From Ruminococcus flavefaciens MA2007 (lineage in GTDB: Bacteria; Bacillota; Clostridia; Oscillospirales; Ruminococcaceae): DNA of 64,000 bases. Under the pieces are notes generated by a model. That model did no database searches. It saw only the letters and a list, made by a program, of their open reading frames with translations, and had not been told where the DNA came from. A program made the position numbers and the translations under genes. Every line of letters begins with the position of its first letter. Within the stretch, counting starts at the first letter, position 1. The stretch spans positions 124,001-188,000 of the forward strand of contig NZ_KK211355.1 of NCBI RefSeq assembly GCF_000621845.1, read 5' to 3'. Positions 17,757-26,899 of this stretch are shown here, piece after piece.

Positions 17757-18164
17757 ATGGATATTATGGAAATGACAAGAGAGCTTGGAAAGGCACTCCA
17801 GCAGGACGACAGATACACAGCTTATATGCTTGCAAAGCAGGCTAACGACGAGGATAAGGAGCTTCAGGAGGACATCGCTCATTTTGAGGACCTCCGCATG
17901 AATCTCGGCACCGCTATGAGCGCAGAGGAGCCTGATTCCGACAACATCAAGGCTCTCGATACAGAGCTCAAGGGCGTATACAACAAGATAATGAAGAATC
18001 CGAAGATGATAGTTTTCTCGGGAGCACAGCAGGCTCTTGAAAAGCTGGTATCCAATATGCAGCAGATAATCAGTATGTGCGCTAACGGCGAGGATCCCGA
18101 GACCTGCCAGATACCCGAGGGAGGCTGCACAGGCAGCTGTGCTTCCTGCGCAGGCTGTCACTGA
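17757..18164 (+). CDS. YlbF/YmcA-family protein with Cys-rich tail (RicA-like)
   Basis: The 135-residue all-helical protein fits the YlbF/YmcA family (helices DDRYTAYMLAKQA and LQEDIAHFEDLR, and the region FSGAQQALEKLV). In Bacillus YmcA (RicA) forms the Fe-S RicAFT complex that aids mRNA processing by RNase Y, and ymcA lies directly after miaB. Here the gene holds the same place after miaB and before mutS. The last ~33 residues contain six Cys, ending GGCTGSCASCAGCH, consistent with a metal or Fe-S site. Function by analogy only. Confidence 0.75.
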   Translation: MDIMEMTRELGKALQQDDRYTAYMLAKQANDEDKELQEDIAHFEDLRMNLGTAMSAEEPDSDNIKALDTELKGVYNKIMKNPKMIVFSGAQQALEKLVSNMQQIISMCANGEDPETCQIPEGGCTGSCASCAGCH

Positions 18165-18182
18165 TAAAGGAGAAAAGGGGTT

Positions 18183-18791
18183 ATGGGGAAATTCCAGAAT
18201 ACTAACAACGAGCTTATGGCGAGGATATCGGCGGTGAACGACCTCATAAAGTCGAATTATATAACACCGCCGCCAGAGCGCTTTGCTCTGACGCAGCCCG
18301 AAATGAGCATAAAGCAGTGCAGGACCTCTGCTTTTCTGTCGCTGCTCAGCTGTGCAATGCTCGCTATAGGAACTCTGCTGAGTCCGAGATTCAGCATTTT
18401 CAGGATATTGCTGCCTGTTGGCTTGCTTGCAAGCAGCATTATTTCATTCATATCTATTTCGACCATGAAAAAATTCCGCATAGACGTAAACGGTCAGGAG
18501 ATCACCGTTAAGGGAAAGATTTACCACAGCAGCGAGATAGACTGCATAAAGGGCACGGTCATGAACAGCATGAAGATAGTTTCGGGGGGCAAGGATATCA
18601 TAACGTTCAGCAAGACTCTTGACAACTGCGGTGAGCTGATAAAATGGGCAAGGTGCAATCATGTAGAGATACACGACGACGGCGCGGACGATCCCAAAAA
18701 ATCGCAGAAGATGCGGGAACTCATAATCGCTTTATCTATTCTTCTGGGCATTGTACTGGGAATACTTTTCGTGTTCCTGAGCAGAATGTAA
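18183..18791 (+). CDS. Membrane protein, tandem paralogue A
   Basis: Not recognised. The 202-residue protein has two hydrophobic hairpin segments at about 51-92, a cytosolic-looking PH-like domain (VNGQEITVKGKIYHSSEIDCIKG), and a C-terminal TM at about 180-200. The segment IVSGGKDIITFSK...CGELIKWAR matches the next gene's VLSGGRTVLRLKK...CEELIRWAK, so the two are diverged tandem duplicates. Together they fill the slot occupied by cotE in Bacillus. Confidence 0.75.
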   Translation: MGKFQNTNNELMARISAVNDLIKSNYITPPPERFALTQPEMSIKQCRTSAFLSLLSCAMLAIGTLLSPRFSIFRILLPVGLLASSIISFISISTMKKFRIDVNGQEITVKGKIYHSSEIDCIKGTVMNSMKIVSGGKDIITFSKTLDNCGELIKWARCNHVEIHDDGADDPKKSQKMRELIIALSILLGIVLGILFVFLSRM

Positions 18792-18794
18792 GCT

Positions 18795-19427
18795 ATGGGA
18801 TTTGAATTTGACAATGAGCAGCAGGCGGAGCTTAGATATATAAGCGCAGACAGCGATATAAAGCGCGATAAGATAGACCGCATCATAAACGTGAAAAATG
18901 CTGCACCGCCTAAGCGGAGCTTCGATATCGAGGTGTCCTCCCAGACAAGGGCTGTCAATAAGGTCTGGCTGGGAGCGGCTTTATCGGGACTTGCAGGCGA
19001 TGTGGTGATATTCTTCATGCGCCGCGGCATATCGGGAGATAACGGCGGCTTATTGGAGCTTGTGCTCGGTGTCCTTTTTATCATTGCGGCTGTGCTGTCT
19101 GTTTTCTGCGGCGGAAAAGGTCTTGTCCATGTGACGGGCGAGGAGCTGAGAGTTGACGGAAAGAGCTATTTTGCCAGTGATATCGACAGGATAAGCTGCA
19201 AGGGCTATGACGTGAATGTTCTGAGCGGCGGCAGGACTGTGCTCAGGCTCAAAAAGGCGGACAAGGGCTGCGAGGAGCTTATAAGATGGGCGAAAGTCTA
19301 TGATATAGCTATCGAAAACTCAGGCGGCGAGCCCTCGGGCTCCGTGAAAGTCCTCATGGCTGTGGGAGCTGTGCTGTTCGTTGCAGCTTTTACCGTTTTA
19401 TTGTTTTTTATCGTAACTAAGATGTAA
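18795..19427 (+). CDS. Membrane protein, tandem paralogue B
   Basis: Not recognised. The 210-residue protein starts 4 bases after paralogue A. Same layout: charged N-terminus, two TM segments (about 51-70 and 80-103), a PH-like domain beginning VTGEELRVDGKSYFASDIDRI, and a C-terminal TM (about 188-208). It ends 13 bases before mutS. Function unknown; co-transcription with mutS is likely. Confidence 0.75.
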   Translation: MGFEFDNEQQAELRYISADSDIKRDKIDRIINVKNAAPPKRSFDIEVSSQTRAVNKVWLGAALSGLAGDVVIFFMRRGISGDNGGLLELVLGVLFIIAAVLSVFCGGKGLVHVTGEELRVDGKSYFASDIDRISCKGYDVNVLSGGRTVLRLKKADKGCEELIRWAKVYDIAIENSGGEPSGSVKVLMAVGAVLFVAAFTVLLFFIVTKM

Positions 19428-19440
19428 AGGAGCTAAACCA

Positions 19441-22059
19441 ATGGAAATCGACAGAAGTAAGATATCCCCCATGATGCAGCAGTACTTCGAGGTCAAGGAC
19501 AAGTATACCGACTGTATCCTGTTCTTCCGCCTCGGCGACTTCTACGAGATGTTCTTCGACGACGCGGTAGTTGTCTCAAAGGCTCTGGAGCTCACCCTTA
19601 CGGGCAGGGACTGCGGTCTGGAGGAACGCGCTCCCATGTGCGGAGTTCCCTATCATGCGGCGGATATGTACATAAAGAGGCTTATAGACATGGGCTTCAA
19701 GGTGGCTGTCTGCGAGCAGCTCACCGATCCTGCCGAGACCAAGGAAATAGTTGTCCGCGACGTTATCAGGGTAGTTACTCCCGGTACTCTCACCGAGAGC
19801 AGTATGCTGGACGACGGCAGCAACAACTACATTTGCAGTATCTACTACGACGAGGACAGCAAGACCTGCGGCGTGGCTTCTGCCGACCTTTCCACAGGCG
19901 AGGCGGCTCTCAGCTATTTTGAGGGCAAGGACTTGGAGGCAGGCGTTATCAACGAGCTTTCACGCTGCAAGCCTGCGGAGATAATCTTCCCTCAGAACTT
20001 CCTGTCCCTCAAAGCGGCTGCGGAGTTCGTAAAGGTGAGACTTTCCTGCGCGGTGACTCTCCGCGATACCATATGCTTTACTCCCTCTGCACGGAGGGAC
20101 ATGGCTGCGGCAGTATTCGGCGTTAAGTCCGTCACCGAGCTCGGCATAAGCGAGGACGGAGCAGACTGCGCGGCAGTATGCGGACTTTTTGACTACATAA
20201 ACGATACCCAGAAGACCTCGGTATCGAGATTTACGAAAATAGAGCTTCTGAGCGGCGAGCAGTTCATGGGACTTGACCTCAATGCAAGGCGCAACTTAGA
20301 GCTTACGGAGACTCTCCGCAGCAAGGAGAAAAAGGGCTCTCTTATGTGGGTTCTGGACTCCACAAAGACATCTATGGGACGCCGTATGCTGAGGAACTGG
20401 ATAGAGCAGCCCCTGAAAAGCCCTGCAAGGATAATCGAGCGCCTTGACGCCGTTGAAGCACTCTACCGCAAGAGCGTTGTCCTTGCCGATATGACTGACC
20501 TGCTTGACAGAGTCTACGACCTGGAGCGCCTTATGACCAAGGTCATGTACAAGAGCGCTAATCCCCGTGACCTCAAATCACTTTCGGCTACGGCAATGCA
20601 GCTGCCCCTTATCAAGCAGGAACTGGCAAAGCTCTCCGATTCAAAGCTTCTGGCGAGATATAACGACGAGATATCCACTCTTGACGAGCTGGTGAACCTT
20701 GTTGAGAACGCTATCATGGACGAGCCGCCTATCTCCGTAAAGGACGGCGGCGTAATAAAAGAGGGCTTCAACAAGGAGCTTGACGAGCTCCGCCATATTA
20801 TGAACAACGGCAGGAGCATTATCGACGAGATAGAGCAGCGCGAAAAGGAAAAGACAGGCATCAAGAATCTGAAAATAGGCTTTAATCGCGTGTTCGGCTA
20901 CTATCTTGAAGTTACGCGCTCATACTACGACCTTATCCCCGAGGGCTGGATACGCAAGCAGACTCTCGCCAACGCCGAGCGCTTCATCACCGAGGAGCTG
21001 AAAAACGCTGAGAACTCGATACTCGGCGCAAAGGACAAGGCTCTCTCACTTGAAGCCGATATTTTCGCAGAAGTTCGCGACTTCCTTGCGACCAAGCTTG
21101 AAGCCGTACAGAAAACAGCATCGGCAGTTGCCGCTGTGGACGTTCTCTGCTCCTTTGCGGACGTGGCTCTGCGGAATCAGTACGTAAAGCCCGATATCGC
21201 CATTGACGGCTCTATCGACATCAAGGCAGGCCGCCACCCTGTTGTGGAGCTCATGCTCACCGACGAGGTATTCGTGCCAAACGACTTGTACATAGATACA
21301 AAGGCTGACCGTATGTCCATAATCACAGGACCTAATATGTCGGGTAAATCCACATATATGAGACAGGCGGCGCTTATAGTCCTCATGGCGCAGATAGGCT
21401 GCTTCGTCCCTGCGGATTCCGCTAAGATCTCCGTGGTGGACAAGATATTCACCCGTGTGGGAGCCTCCGACGACCTTACGGCAGGACAGTCCACGTTCAT
21501 GGTGGAAATGAGCGAGGTCTCGGACATACTGAAAAACGCCACCAAGGACAGCCTTGTTATCCTTGACGAGGTGGGACGTGGTACTTCTACCTTTGACGGC
21601 GTAAGCATAGCCCGTGCAGTTGCGGAGTTCATCTGCAATTCCAAGAAGCTGGGCTGTAAGACCTTATTCGCTACTCACTACCACGAGCTTATAGGTCTGG
21701 AGGACGAGCTCGAGGGCGTGAAGAACTACAGTATCGCCGTAAACAAGCACGGCGGAACAATACGATTCCTGCGAAAGATAGTCCGCGGCGGCGTGGACGA
21801 GAGCTACGGCGTTGACGTTGCGAAGCTGGCAGGACTTCCTGCAAAGGTAGTCACCCGTGCAAAGGAGCTCCTTGAAGAAATGGAGCGTCAGCACGCGTCG
21901 GAGCGCCCTGCGGCAGACCACGAGGAATCGGGACAGATAAGCTTCGGCAGTCTGGGACGGGAAGCGGCTCTGGAAATGCTTGAAAAGACCAATATAGACG
22001 AGCTTACGGACAGCGAATGCCGCGAGCTCCTCAGCGATATGCTGAAAGCTATTCAGTAG
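19441..22059 (+). CDS. mutS: DNA mismatch repair protein MutS
   Basis: Mismatch recognition ATPase. The 872-residue protein has the N-terminal mismatch-binding motif FFRLGDFYEMF with the conserved Phe and Glu, connector and core lever domains, and the ATPase with Walker A TGPNMSGKSTYMRQ, Walker B LVILDEVGRGTSTFDG and ATHYHEL. A C-terminal dimerization/helix-turn-helix region follows. Normal length. AAAGGAG precedes the ATG by 9 bases. mutL follows after one unknown gene and a 170-base repeat-filled spacer. Confidence 0.97.
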   Translation: MEIDRSKISPMMQQYFEVKDKYTDCILFFRLGDFYEMFFDDAVVVSKALELTLTGRDCGLEERAPMCGVPYHAADMYIKRLIDMGFKVAVCEQLTDPAETKEIVVRDVIRVVTPGTLTESSMLDDGSNNYICSIYYDEDSKTCGVASADLSTGEAALSYFEGKDLEAGVINELSRCKPAEIIFPQNFLSLKAAAEFVKVRLSCAVTLRDTICFTPSARRDMAAAVFGVKSVTELGISEDGADCAAVCGLFDYINDTQKTSVSRFTKIELLSGEQFMGLDLNARRNLELTETLRSKEKKGSLMWVLDSTKTSMGRRMLRNWIEQPLKSPARIIERLDAVEALYRKSVVLADMTDLLDRVYDLERLMTKVMYKSANPRDLKSLSATAMQLPLIKQELAKLSDSKLLARYNDEISTLDELVNLVENAIMDEPPISVKDGGVIKEGFNKELDELRHIMNNGRSIIDEIEQREKEKTGIKNLKIGFNRVFGYYLEVTRSYYDLIPEGWIRKQTLANAERFITEELKNAENSILGAKDKALSLEADIFAEVRDFLATKLEAVQKTASAVAAVDVLCSFADVALRNQYVKPDIAIDGSIDIKAGRHPVVELMLTDEVFVPNDLYIDTKADRMSIITGPNMSGKSTYMRQAALIVLMAQIGCFVPADSAKISVVDKIFTRVGASDDLTAGQSTFMVEMSEVSDILKNATKDSLVILDEVGRGTSTFDGVSIARAVAEFICNSKKLGCKTLFATHYHELIGLEDELEGVKNYSIAVNKHGGTIRFLRKIVRGGVDESYGVDVAKLAGLPAKVVTRAKELLEEMERQHASERPAADHEESGQISFGSLGREAALEMLEKTNIDELTDSECRELLSDMLKAIQ

Positions 22060-22081
22060 GGAACGCCGCCCTCGGCGTTCC
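22060..22081 (+). repeat. Palindrome directly after the mutS stop
   Basis: GGAACGCCG, CCCT, CGGCGTTCC. No T-run follows. It may be a transcript-end hairpin or part of the repeat cluster that follows. Confidence 0.6.
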
Positions 22082-22099
22082 GAGCCTTTAGCCGATTTA

Positions 22100-22193
22100 G
22101 AGCTAAGAGCTAAGTAGGGGCGACGTCTCGTCAACTCTCAACTCTAAACTCTCAACTTTAGAAAACGTGTAGGGACGACCAATGGTCGTCCGC
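22100..22193. repeat. Heptad-palindrome element cluster between mutS and the next gene
   Basis: Two GAGCTAA heptads (22100-22113) run into GTAGGGGCGACG-TCT-CGTC. Four heptads follow (CAACTCT twice, AAACTCT, CAACTTT; 22132-22159), then GTAGGGACGACC-AAT-GGTCGTCC (22169-22191). Confidence 0.85.
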
Positions 22194-22230
22194 AAATATA
22201 CAATTATGAATTGAAACAGAGGTGCAAATC

Positions 22231-22851
22231 ATGCCTGCTTATTTTTCTTTGATAATGGAATACAGCCGCGCAGAGCTGGATTTTGACAATATGAAGGAGC
22301 TCACTGCATATATCAAACACGCAGGGCTCGAATTCAAAAACGGCGCATACCATGCCGAAAACGATACCATTGAGGACATCATGGACTGGAACCAGAAAAA
22401 GCTTGAAGAGGACTTCGAGCTGGGCTATGATGAGGACTCTTCCAACGATTACAAGCAGATGTGCTTCAATTACGGCGGCTTTTCCGAAGTCCGCGGCTTC
22501 ATCATGAACGAGGAGCCCATACGCGGAGAGTATACCTTTACCCTGCTGATTCCGCAGGAGGAAGTCCACGTTGAGGGGGATACCTACAGGAAAGAAGCCG
22601 TTGAAAAGCTGAAAGCCCTTGCGGCAAAGCTGTGGATACTGCCGAAAACCCGTACTGTCCAGACTGAGCTGGAGCTGAGCGAGGGCATAGTTCCCGAAAT
22701 GGACATCAAGGAGGGCGCAGAGCCAAGTGCCTGTCCATTTGCTATCGTATCGGAAAAGCAGTTCGGACGCATGGACACAGCCGATTATACCGCAGAGCAT
22801 ATCGAATACGGCGGAGTTATCCTCACGCCAAATCGGGTAAAGCTGGTCTGA
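22231..22851 (+). CDS. Hypothetical protein between mutS and mutL
   Basis: Not recognised. A 206-residue soluble, acidic alpha/beta protein with no signal or TM. The ATG at 22231 has an AGAGGTG site; a GTG at 22222 lies within that site and is rejected. Segments such as FNYGGFSEVRGFIMNEEPIRGEYTF look like a compact domain. It lies in the mutS-mutL interval and runs in the same direction, with mutL 29 bases downstream, but nothing shows a repair role. Confidence 0.75.
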   Translation: MPAYFSLIMEYSRAELDFDNMKELTAYIKHAGLEFKNGAYHAENDTIEDIMDWNQKKLEEDFELGYDEDSSNDYKQMCFNYGGFSEVRGFIMNEEPIRGEYTFTLLIPQEEVHVEGDTYRKEAVEKLKALAAKLWILPKTRTVQTELELSEGIVPEMDIKEGAEPSACPFAIVSEKQFGRMDTADYTAEHIEYGGVILTPNRVKLV

Positions 22852-22880
22852 GCTGCTGACAGTCAGAAAGGAAGTAAACA

Positions 22881-24908
22881 ATGCCCCCTATCAACGTCCT
22901 TAGCAAGGAAATATCAGAGCTTATCGCCGCAGGCGAGGTCATCGAGCGCCCCTCATCGGTCATCAAGGAGTTGGTTGAGAACTCCATAGACTCGGGCGCT
23001 TCTCATATCACCGTGGAGATAAAAAACGGCGGAACTACCTATATGCGCGTTACAGACGACGGCTGCGGAATGTCATTCGGCGACGTTCCCAAAGCCTTTC
23101 TTCGTCATGCCACAAGCAAGATAAGCGCAAAGGAGGACCTTGACAATATCCTCACTCTGGGCTTCCGCGGAGAAGCTCTTGCCTCTGTTGCCGCTGTAGC
23201 CCGTGTGGAGATAATGACCAAGCAGAAAGAGGGACTCTACGGCACTCTCTATACCATAGAGGGCAGCGTGGAGAAGTCCCACGAGGAGAGCGGCTGCCCC
23301 GACGGTACTACCGTCATAATCCGCGACCTTTTCTACAATGTCCCTGCAAGGCGCAAGTTCATGAAAAAGGACGTCACCGAGGGCAATGCGGTGAGCACTA
23401 TCCTCCAGAAAATAGCCATGTCCCACCCCGATATCGCTTTCAGATTTATCCGCGACAACCGCACGGAGTTCAACTCCAGCGGCGACGGGGAGCTGTTTTC
23501 TGCGATATACGCAGTTTACGGACGTGATTTCGCCCGTGACCTTATGCCTGTGGACTATGAGTACGAGGGCGTAAAGGTAAGCGGCTTCGTTATAAAGCCG
23601 CTGTACTCCAAGAACAACCGCGCTTTCCAGAACTTTTTCGTAAACGGCAGATACGTCCGTTCAAGGCTCTGTTCTGCGGCTCTGGAAAACGCCTACACAA
23701 ACATGATAATGACGGGAAAATTTCCTGCCTGCGTACTGCTCATTGACCTGCCGCCCAGCACTATGGACGTCAATATCCACCCCACCAAGGCGGAGGTGCG
23801 ATTCACCAACGAGAAATCCGTGTCCGACGCGGTATATTTCGCTGTGAAGAATGCCATGATGAAGGACGGTCTCATCTACGAATTCGAGCTGAAGCCCCAT
23901 GCGGACTGGACAAAGGCTGCTCCCGAGCAGGAGGAGATGAAGCAGCAGGAGTTCATGTTCACTCCCGTTGACAAGATAGAGGAGACCGAGCAGAAGCTTG
24001 CCGAGACAACCAAGCCTGTATATGAAGCTCCTGCCCCTGTGTACACAGCTCCAAAGCCCGCAGCTGAGGAAACTCCTATAACTGCGGATATTACGCCGAG
24101 CCCTGCCTATGACCAGCCCGTACAGGCGGCAGCTCCCGTGTATGAAAGAGAAGCTGAGACTGCTCCCGTACAGGAGAATATCCCCGAGCCCGTAAAAGCT
24201 CCCGAGCCTGTTTCTGAGCCCGAGCCGCCTAAGGCTGTTGAGGGATTCAGCTACATCACACAGCAGGCATTCGCCGCAGCACCCGTCCAGAAGCCTGCGG
24301 AGAGCGAAGCTCCCAAGGAGTCGGTATGGACGGAAAAGCCGAAGATTCGCGTTATCGGCGAGGCATTCGGGCTTTACGTTGTTGCGGAAGTTGGCGACGA
24401 CACCATGATAATGATAGACAAGCACGCCGCTCATGAGCGAATTATTTTCGAGCGCTTAAAGAGCCGCAACTGCAAGCAGTACAGCCAGCAGCTCCTTACG
24501 GGAGTCCGTGTGCTCCTCACAGGTGACGAGTTCAGCGCCCTTGAAACAAATCAGGAGCTCCTTGCGGACTTGGGCTTCACCTTTGATTTCTCCGAGAAGC
24601 CATGTGTTGTTGCAACGGCTGTTCCCACCTTCATAATGGAGCTTGATATGGAGGATATCATCTCCGAAATAGCAAACAATCTCCGTATGTACAGCCATGA
24701 TCCACAGTCTCATGTGCTGGACGATATGCTCCACACAGTTGCCTGCAAATCGGCAATAAAGGGCAACGACAAGAACGATATCGCGGAGCTCCAGTCCCTT
24801 GCGGAGCAGGTCTACTTCGACGAGAGGATACGCCATTGCCCTCACGGCAGACCTGTTATGTTCACCATGACCAAGAGTAATATATCCCACCAGTTCAAGA
24901 GAACGTAA
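22881..24908 (+). CDS. mutL: DNA mismatch repair protein MutL
   Basis: The 675-residue protein has an N-terminal GHKL ATPase (AAGEVIERPSSVIKELVENS, DDGCGM, TLGFRGEAL) and a transducer domain to about 330. A long Pro/Ala/Glu-rich linker (about 350-470) and a C-terminal dimerization domain follow, with the endonuclease-type motif DKHAAHERIIFE and the C-terminal CPHGRP. These mark it as an endonuclease-type MutL, as expected in bacteria lacking MutH. AGAAAGGAAG precedes the ATG. Confidence 0.97.
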   Translation: MPPINVLSKEISELIAAGEVIERPSSVIKELVENSIDSGASHITVEIKNGGTTYMRVTDDGCGMSFGDVPKAFLRHATSKISAKEDLDNILTLGFRGEALASVAAVARVEIMTKQKEGLYGTLYTIEGSVEKSHEESGCPDGTTVIIRDLFYNVPARRKFMKKDVTEGNAVSTILQKIAMSHPDIAFRFIRDNRTEFNSSGDGELFSAIYAVYGRDFARDLMPVDYEYEGVKVSGFVIKPLYSKNNRAFQNFFVNGRYVRSRLCSAALENAYTNMIMTGKFPACVLLIDLPPSTMDVNIHPTKAEVRFTNEKSVSDAVYFAVKNAMMKDGLIYEFELKPHADWTKAAPEQEEMKQQEFMFTPVDKIEETEQKLAETTKPVYEAPAPVYTAPKPAAEETPITADITPSPAYDQPVQAAAPVYEREAETAPVQENIPEPVKAPEPVSEPEPPKAVEGFSYITQQAFAAAPVQKPAESEAPKESVWTEKPKIRVIGEAFGLYVVAEVGDDTMIMIDKHAAHERIIFERLKSRNCKQYSQQLLTGVRVLLTGDEFSALETNQELLADLGFTFDFSEKPCVVATAVPTFIMELDMEDIISEIANNLRMYSHDPQSHVLDDMLHTVACKSAIKGNDKNDIAELQSLAEQVYFDERIRHCPHGRPVMFTMTKSNISHQFKRT

Positions 24909-24917
24909 GGAGAGGCT

Positions 24918-25613
24918 ATGAAACGAGCAGTAAAAGCTCTTATCGCAGTATATTTTGCGGTGTTTATGTGCATTTTCGGCGGTATAAATGCCTTTGCATG
25001 GAACGTTGATACATCTCATCTGGATATAGACTTCGGCGAAGTACCCGAGGGTACTGCCTTTGCGGATATACTGGTAAAAGGAAAATGGGAAGAGAACAAT
25101 ATGGATTTCAATGTGTATAATGGTTCGGTTCTCAGAGTTGACAGCAGCTGTGAGCTTGCAAAATATAATAAGGACGGCTATACGAGCCTGTTTCTGAAGC
25201 ATAAGAGCATTACATTGGAACAAGTCGATATGTCGCCCGAGTCGAAAAACAAGCACATGGAGTTTGCAGTGGAAGTGGGCACTGAAAAACTGTTCAACCA
25301 TTGCCGTCACATAAAGATAGCCTACTGCGATAAGGACGGAAATATCCTCGGTACTACCAATGAAGTCAAGGTGAAAAAGGTAACATGGGGCGATCCGTAC
25401 TATAAAATAGAGGCAAACGGCAGCAGTCTGACCTGCGATGTGAATCAGGGACCTGCCTATTTTATGATAGTGCTTGTGCCTGTGATGTTTATAGCCCTTG
25501 CGGTAGTTATAATCTCATTGGTCATCACAGTAAGGCTGAGCAAAAAGTTAAGGCTTAAAAAGAGCATAAAACGCATACAGTCGGGAGAACTTGATAATGA
25601 ACAAAACGAATGA
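24918..25613 (+). CDS. Membrane-anchored extracytoplasmic protein of unknown function
   Basis: Not recognised. The 231-residue protein has a signal peptide (about 1-28, FGGINAFA), an extracytoplasmic beta-rich domain (about 29-178), a TM helix at about 184-208, and a basic cytoplasmic tail. It starts 9 bases after mutL and its last 17 bases overlap the miaA start, so it is embedded in the mutL-miaA operon. Confidence 0.75.
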   Translation: MKRAVKALIAVYFAVFMCIFGGINAFAWNVDTSHLDIDFGEVPEGTAFADILVKGKWEENNMDFNVYNGSVLRVDSSCELAKYNKDGYTSLFLKHKSITLEQVDMSPESKNKHMEFAVEVGTEKLFNHCRHIKIAYCDKDGNILGTTNEVKVKKVTWGDPYYKIEANGSSLTCDVNQGPAYFMIVLVPVMFIALAVVIISLVITVRLSKKLRLKKSIKRIQSGELDNEQNE

Positions 25614-26544
25614 TAAGCCCTTTGTGCTTGCAGTTGTCGGTCCGACGGCGTCGGGCAAGACATGGCTGGGCGTTGAGCTTGCGAAGATTTACGGCGGAGA
25701 AGTTATCTCCGCCGATTCCATGCAGATATACAAGGGCATGGACATAGCTTCTGCAAAGCCCACAGAAGCCGAAAAGCAGGGGATACCACATCATCTCATG
25801 GGTATCCTCGACAGGGACGTGAGCTTCAGCGCCGCAGACTATGTACAGCTTGCAAACGAGAAGATACAGGAAGTGCTCTCCCGTGGAAAGCTCCCCATAA
25901 TAGTGGGCGGTACGGGGCTTTATGTGGATTCTCTCCTTGAAAATGTGAAGTTTTCAGAGGGCGGCAGCGACGAGGCTTACCGCGATGAGCTCTATGCCTT
26001 TGCCCGTGAAAACGGCAACGAGGCGCTCCACGCCCGTCTTGCGGAGATCGACTCCGAAGCCGCAGAGGGCATACACCCAAATAATCTGGTGAGAGTAGTC
26101 CGCGCTCTTGAGGTTTGTCACGTTACGGGAAGAAAATTCAGCGACCTCAAGCGCGAGAGCAAATTGGTGGAAAGTCCGTATAATTCGCTGATCATCGGGC
26201 TGAATTACGAGGACAGGCAGACTCTCTACAACAGGATAGACCTGCGTGTGGACGAAATGGTCAAAGCAGGTCTCGTCGAAGAAGCCCGTCAGCTCTGGCA
26301 GGAGAGCGGCATGAAGACCGCCGCCAACGCTATCGGCTACAAGGAGCTTATCCCATATTTCGAGGGAAAAGCGGAGCTTTCCGACTGTATCGCCATAATA
26401 AAGCAGGAAACGCGGCGTTATGCCAAGCGTCAACTGACGTGGTTTCGGAAAAACGGGCGTATAGAATGGCTTTTTTTGGACAGATTTAATAAAAATGAAG
26501 AAATATTAGAAAAATGCAAAAAAACTATAGCAAATTATTTTTAA
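25597..26544 (+). CDS. miaA: tRNA dimethylallyltransferase
   Basis: Adds the dimethylallyl group to A37 of tRNAs, giving the substrate for MiaB. The 315-residue protein has the P-loop GPTASGKT, DSMQIYKGMDI, the IVGGTGLYVDSLL motif and the C-terminal KQETRRYAKRQLTWFR. The ATG at 25597 is 8 bases after a GGGAGA site; a TTG at 25591 is too close. It overlaps the upstream gene by 17 bases; hfq follows as in many bacteria. Confidence 0.96.
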   Translation: MNKTNDKPFVLAVVGPTASGKTWLGVELAKIYGGEVISADSMQIYKGMDIASAKPTEAEKQGIPHHLMGILDRDVSFSAADYVQLANEKIQEVLSRGKLPIIVGGTGLYVDSLLENVKFSEGGSDEAYRDELYAFARENGNEALHARLAEIDSEAAEGIHPNNLVRVVRALEVCHVTGRKFSDLKRESKLVESPYNSLIIGLNYEDRQTLYNRIDLRVDEMVKAGLVEEARQLWQESGMKTAANAIGYKELIPYFEGKAELSDCIAIIKQETRRYAKRQLTWFRKNGRIEWLFLDRFNKNEEILEKCKKTIANYF

Positions 26545-26648
26545 ATGTGCTATAATAAACTGTGTGTATTTCTGTGTACTGTATTTGGAAAAACATTTTA
26601 CTCACAAAAATACGCAGGCAAACAAATATACCAGATAGGAGAATGTGT

Positions 26649-26888
26649 ATGAACAAAACAATCAATTTGCAGGATGTATTTCTTAACCAGTGCAGAAAAG
26701 ACAAGATAATGGTTACAATTATCCTGACCAACGGCTTCCAGTTCAAGGGAATGGTAAGAGGCTTTGACAGCTATGTTGCTATCTTCGACTGCGACGGCAA
26801 GCAGCAGCTTGTTTACAAGCACGCTATTTCCACTATTATCCCCGCAAGAGCAGTTTCTATCCTCGACGCTTCAGAAAAGAACGACTAA
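26649..26888 (+). CDS. hfq: RNA chaperone Hfq
   Basis: The 79-residue Sm-like protein begins [19 protein letters not shown] and contains the Sm1 region ([21 protein letters not shown]) split by its usual loop and the Sm2 motif [10 protein letters not shown]. The conserved Gln, Phe and YKHA residues for RNA binding are present. The ATG at 26649 has an AGGAG site 7 bases upstream; longer in-frame starts are not supported. A TATAAT at 26551-26556 suggests its own promoter, with a poor -35. Confidence 0.95.
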   Translation: MNKTINLQDVFLNQCRKDKIMVTIILTNGFQFKGMVRGFDSYVAIFDCDGKQQLVYKHAISTIIPARAVSILDASEKND

Positions 26889-26899
26889 GGGTGATCTGA

